From positions 1-20,554 of the forward strand of contig CAKOGP040001715.1 in assembly GCA_933822405.4 (NCBI GenBank): 20,554 nucleotides of DNA, written 5' to 3'. Below, piece by piece: positions 17,454 to 20,554 of the stretch (the first letter of the stretch is position 1; each line of letters opens with the position of its first letter). The position numbers and the translations under genes are program-made. The notes under the pieces are model-generated. The model was given only the letters and a program-made list of their open reading frames with translations. It searched no databases and had not been told where the DNA came from. The DNA comes from Cylindrotheca closterium. Its lineage: Eukaryota > Bacillariophyta > Bacillariophyceae > Bacillariales > Bacillariaceae.

Positions 17454-18922
17454 TCAATGATATTTGTCAATTTTGCCCGATGTGCTGTTCGCAGAGTTGT
17501 GTCCATATTTATCCTTGTAGTGATCATTCTCTGCTTCCGTTTTGCGCTTGAACCTAGCCTGGAACGTTTCCTGGTTATCCTGAATTCTGTGCACGATGTT
17601 CTCTAGCCTGAAGTCACAAGGACTTTGAAGAACCGAGAGCAGCCCGGCATCATTTGCGTCTTTGTACCTGCTATCATCATTCCTGTCGCTTCCAATGTCA
17701 TCGTACACAGTGCCTTGAACGACTTCAGAAATGTTCAAAGACGCAATCATCTCGTGGGTTACAGTGTATGGGGCATCGATCAGCACATCGTCAACAAAGC
17801 GACATCCAAGGACGCTTAAGACTCTTTCGTGCAAATTCAACAAAGGAAAATTGGCCCCCATTTGTCGGTTGACAACTCCATCACCGTGGATTCCAACAAT
17901 CAAATAATCCCCCCTCTGAATAAAGGTAGAGTTAGCCGTTGGAAAAAAAGCAAAAGTCCATTAATATGTGAACCCACCGATTTTGCCGCCTTTAAGATGG
18001 CAACGTGGCCCGGATGAAACAAGTCCCAAGCGCCATCAATATAGATCACCCGCATATCTTTTGTAGGTGGCTGCACGTCAGCACTGAACAACTTTAGCAT
18101 TCTGCTTGTCGTCAAGAACTTTGACTGGCTACCCAGACCACCATGAAGGTGGTGTTCCTTCGTGAGCAGCAGCATTCTACCAACTATATCTGTAGTCGAA
18201 ACGCCTTCGGTACGTGGGATTGTCCTAAACTTTCCAGCAGCCTTTGCCGCTGCATATACATCCTTGCCATCGACAAAGCACGGGTCATCTCCATGGACAA
18301 CATAATCAATGGAGTATTTATCAATAACATAGTCAAGATATTCCTTGTTCATGATGTAGGGACAGTCAGGAACTACTTCATTGACAAATTTGCACGCTGA
18401 AACCATCGTATGTCTTTCATCATCATTCATGAGCGGTTTCCCCTTGCAACTTGTAATGGACTTGTCAGAGTTGACTCCTACAATCAGGTGCGTTCCTAAT
18501 GATTTTGCGAGGCGGAATGCATTCATGTGGCCATAGTGCATCATATCAAAAGCTCCGTCAAGAAAGATACGAACCTCGTTGGTACTGCCCGATTCATCTC
18601 TGAGAACTTGTTCTTGGAGGTAATGTAGCTTCTCCCGAGCCACCTGCAACTCCGTAGCCAACCGATGACGTTTGCGAGAGTGTCGCTTTCCAAAGAAGAG
18701 GTAATATGATAGGAGCGTTAAAGAAATGATAACGATTGATCGGGAGGTATCGAGAGCTGAAGGGACAAAGCTGTCTGTTGCTCCAACCAGTAAAAGCATT
18801 TTCTCAATCAACTCAACGAGCACTGACATCAATGGAGACTCGCTAAGGAAGATGATGAAAGCTTTGCAGGCAAGAAGTATGCTCGCCACCAAAGGTACCT
18901 CATTCTCGATTTCACTTGTCAT
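17454..18922 (-). CDS. PCYT2: ethanolamine-phosphate cytidylyltransferase, two exons
   Basis: Exons on the minus strand are 18922-17978 and 17915-17454, with a 62-bp intron (GTGGGT donor, TTATTCAG acceptor) joining AKS to RGDYLIVGIHGD in phase 0; the product is 468 residues. It makes CDP-ethanolamine from CTP and phosphoethanolamine for phosphatidylethanolamine synthesis. Two cytidylyltransferase domains are seen. The first has HYGH (129-132) and RTEGVSTTDIVGR (237-249), both catalytic signatures. The second has HPGH (303-306) and HEMIASLNISEVVQGT, but no RTxGxSTT signature, as is usual for the less active second half of this family. Residues 62-77 form a hydrophobic segment followed by KRHSRKRHR, so it is probably a membrane-anchored enzyme with a cytosolic catalytic part; another hydrophobic stretch lies at 11-26. 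The start codon is only 28 bp from a copia-type LTR, so the 5' end may differ in life. Confidence 0.93.
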
Positions 18923-18950
18923 CTCGTGCAGTGTTGCAATGGTCGGAAAC

Positions 18951-19272
18951 TGTTGGAATATTGAGCTCTCAGTAGACGTACTGACGCACAGACGCCTTCA
19001 CTACTCCGCTAGCTGGGACTCCAGTCACGACTGGAGATCGATGCTCTAGCTCTCTTCGAATTTCACTAGCTTTCTTAGAAATTTGATGCAGCAACTCTTT
19101 CCAAGTATTATCAAGTAGTGATAACCTCACAATTTATTAATTCGATTATTTATCAACCAACTTCGTATAAACTACCTTTATCGACTCAAAGCCCAATCCA
19201 GAGGCCTTGCTCCTGTGGAGCTGTCTCAGGATTTTAACACGCTCCCTCTGCGAGTCTAAAGGGCCCATTGCA
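18951..19272 (+). repeat. candidate 5' LTR of the copia-type element
   Basis: It begins TGTTGGAATA and is taken to end at ...CCCATTGCA (TG...CA), giving 322 bp; the end is a judgement because the second LTR is not in the window. Inside lie a perfect inverted repeat CTCCAGTC-AC-GACTGGAG (19019-19036), an AT-rich block (about 19130-19160) and a TATAAA box (19166-19171) suited to element transcription. The start is 28 bp from the cytidylyltransferase ATG on the other strand. Confidence 0.65.
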
Positions 19273-19290
19273 TGGTACAAAGTACTCGAA
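19273..19290 (+). other. candidate primer binding site
   Basis: TGGTACAAAGTACTCGAA directly follows the proposed LTR end. The first five bases TGGTA match the usual start of an initiator-Met tRNA primer site; the rest does not match the plant or yeast sites I know. A different tRNA or an internal tRNA fragment may be the primer. Confidence 0.4.
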
Positions 19291-19355
19291 ACGGCCCACT
19301 GAATCAAGATCCGTACATCCCTCGTCGCCGTCGAAGAAACAACCAAGTTCAGAAC

Positions 19356-20554
19356 ATGGCTGACAATCCTCCTCAGGGAGGCAACGACCCAGACCCAGAA
19401 GTTGTGGAGGAAAACCAACAACAACCTGCGCTAGCAGGAAATGATGATGAAGCCGCGCAAGCCAATCAACAAGGCGGACAACAGGCCAACCCTCCGGTTC
19501 CCGATCTCCTAAACAACTTGATCGCAGCAGCAGCCGTTGCTGCAAACCCATTCAATCAACAAGGTCAACAACAAGGTCAGCAACAAGGTCAGAACGCCGG
19601 TCAACCGCAAGGTGGAACCAACAATGCTGCGAATCTACTAGGGCAGCTATTGGCTCATCCACAAGGAATGAATCTACTAGGTCAGCTCATCACAAGTGCG
19701 ACCAATCCGAATGCGACCACTCCGACTACCCATACTCCCCAATATGGAGCGTTTCCATCGACTTCAGGAACTACTCCTATCGACATTGGAACTTCCTACG
19801 GCATCAAACAGTACTCAAAGGCAGTCGATTCCCTCTACTCTAGTGGTGAAGACAAGTTTGATTTGCAACCAGCAAGACTACTAAATTTCATCGAGAGAAT
19901 CCAAACTAGAGCCCTTGAGGCGGGATGGACCATCATCTTCCAGGTTCAAAACTCCGCAAGAAACAACGCCACTGACGACTTCCTGCAACTCCATGGACAG
20001 ATCTCTATCGAAGATGTTCGACGCCATGAGCAAGCCTACCTTGTTCAAGCCGACAGCCGCAGCAAGCAAAGCTCTCTCCACCTGCAGCTCTGCATCTACA
20101 AGTCGCTCACGGAATCTGCCCAAGCTAAAGTCTTACGGGACAAAAATCTCTTCACCATGAATGGAATGAGAGGCGGATTGGCGTATCTGAAGGTGGTCCT
20201 CCTGAGGACAACTCCCGCCAGCAACTCCAATGTGAATCACATCCGACGTCAACTTGCAAAACTTCCCGAGTACATGACCAAGGTTGGATCAAACGTTGAA
20301 AAGTTCAATCTTCACGTTTCCGAGCAACTTGAGAACCTTGCCCACTATGGGGAGGAGTCCAAGGATGTACTGATCCACCTGTTTGAAGGGTACAAGGCAG
20401 CATCTGATAAGTCATTTGTTTCATACATTGAGAGGAAAGAAGAAAAACATGAGGACAACTCCGAGCCAACCAATGAACCCAAGCTCATGCAAGACGCCGA
20501 AAACTATTACAAGAATCGTGTTCGGGACCAAACCTGGAATCGCCCTGATGAAAA
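19356..20554 (+). CDS. copia-type gag (gag-pol) open frame, 3' partial
   Basis: The frame opens at the ATG at 19356 and runs without a stop for 399 codons to the window edge. The N-terminus is acidic and then Asn/Gln-rich, with short repeats (NQQGQQQGQQQGQNAGQ) and a repeated NLLGQL motif. The second half is the helical capsid-like part of a Gag (DDFLQLHGQISIEDVRRHEQ; HIRRQLAKLP; HLFEGYKAASDKSF). The zinc knuckle, protease and polymerase would lie beyond the window. No stop or frameshift is seen, so the copy may be recent. The type resembles the copia Gags of diatom genomes; this is recognition by eye. Confidence 0.72.
   Translation, partial: MADNPPQGGNDPDPEVVEENQQQPALAGNDDEAAQANQQGGQQANPPVPDLLNNLIAAAAVAANPFNQQGQQQGQQQGQNAGQPQGGTNNAANLLGQLLAHPQGMNLLGQLITSATNPNATTPTTHTPQYGAFPSTSGTTPIDIGTSYGIKQYSKAVDSLYSSGEDKFDLQPARLLNFIERIQTRALEAGWTIIFQVQNSARNNATDDFLQLHGQISIEDVRRHEQAYLVQADSRSKQSSLHLQLCIYKSLTESAQAKVLRDKNLFTMNGMRGGLAYLKVVLLRTTPASNSNVNHIRRQLAKLPEYMTKVGSNVEKFNLHVSEQLENLAHYGEESKDVLIHLFEGYKAASDKSFVSYIERKEEKHEDNSEPTNEPKLMQDAENYYKNRVRDQTWNRPDE

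Larger units (their letters stand above)
18951..20554 (+). mobile_element. Ty1/copia-type LTR retrotransposon, 5' part
   Basis: The element starts with TGTTGGAATA, the same start as yeast Ty1 and many copia LTRs. It continues through a 322-bp candidate LTR, a candidate primer binding site and an open gag frame, and leaves the window before pol and the 3' LTR. The order and spacing fit a copia element in the plus orientation. The class is supported by the LTR start and the Gag type; it cannot be confirmed from pol. The bases before the LTR (GGAAAC) would supply the target-site duplication, whose partner is outside the window. Confidence 0.75.

Noticed and set aside
19146..19551. Minus-strand open frames of 92 and 105 codons in the LTR and gag
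   Set aside because: They are antisense to the LTR and to the intact gag frame and show no domain.
1..20554. CRISPR arrays, tRNA or rRNA genes, bacterial operon signals
   Set aside because: None seen; the split genes and families are eukaryotic, and the only tandem arrays are the GTAC repeats, which have no spacer structure.

Overview
The window reads as nuclear DNA of a photosynthetic stramenopile, most likely a diatom. Three things point there. It holds an aureochrome (bZIP plus LOV blue-light transcription factor), a class known only from photosynthetic stramenopiles. Genes are compact and packed on alternating strands, with short GT-AG introns of 62-110 bp. A Ty1/copia-type LTR retrotransposon with a Gln/Asn-rich Gag enters at the right edge. 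I cannot name the species.

Layout, left to right: a WDR89-like WD40 protein (+, 48-1495, 2 exons); the replisome adaptor WDHD1/Ctf4 (-, 4689-1561, 4 exons); a Rab-like small GTPase with a large insertion (+, 4885-6042, 2 exons); the 60S-biogenesis GTPase NOG1 (-, 8385-6187, 2 exons); a proteasome assembly chaperone 4-like protein (+, 8571-9248); mitochondrial elongation factor G2 (-, 12141-9385); the aureochrome (+, 12670-14172, 3 exons); a gene-free stretch with a GTAC-based tandem repeat and nested inverted repeats (14173-15337); a disordered nuclear-type protein with a KGKWT/PMRITKKF domain (+, 15338-17404, 3 exons); ethanolamine-phosphate cytidylyltransferase (-, 18922-17454, 2 exons); and the 5' LTR and gag of a copia-like element (+, 18951 to the window end).

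Neighbours are mostly divergent or convergent pairs with short spacers: 195 bp for WDHD1/Rab-like, 185 bp for NOG1/PSMG4-like, and 65, 144, 136 and 49 bp at four convergent ends. Several products are growth functions (DNA replication, ribosome assembly, proteasome assembly, mitochondrial ribosome recycling, phosphatidylethanolamine synthesis), but they form no single pathway and I see no operon-like unit.

The points I find most worth checking are: the LTR that starts 28 bp upstream of the cytidylyltransferase start codon; the 61-bp higher-order GTAC repeat next to the aureochrome and a related 6-bp GTAC array in another promoter; the Rab-like GTPase with about 90 extra residues between G4 and G5 and a -CCN terminus; and the KGKWT/PMRITKKF protein, whose domain I know only as a stramenopile family of unassigned function. 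All exon joins were made by eye from splice consensus, frame continuity and family homology.
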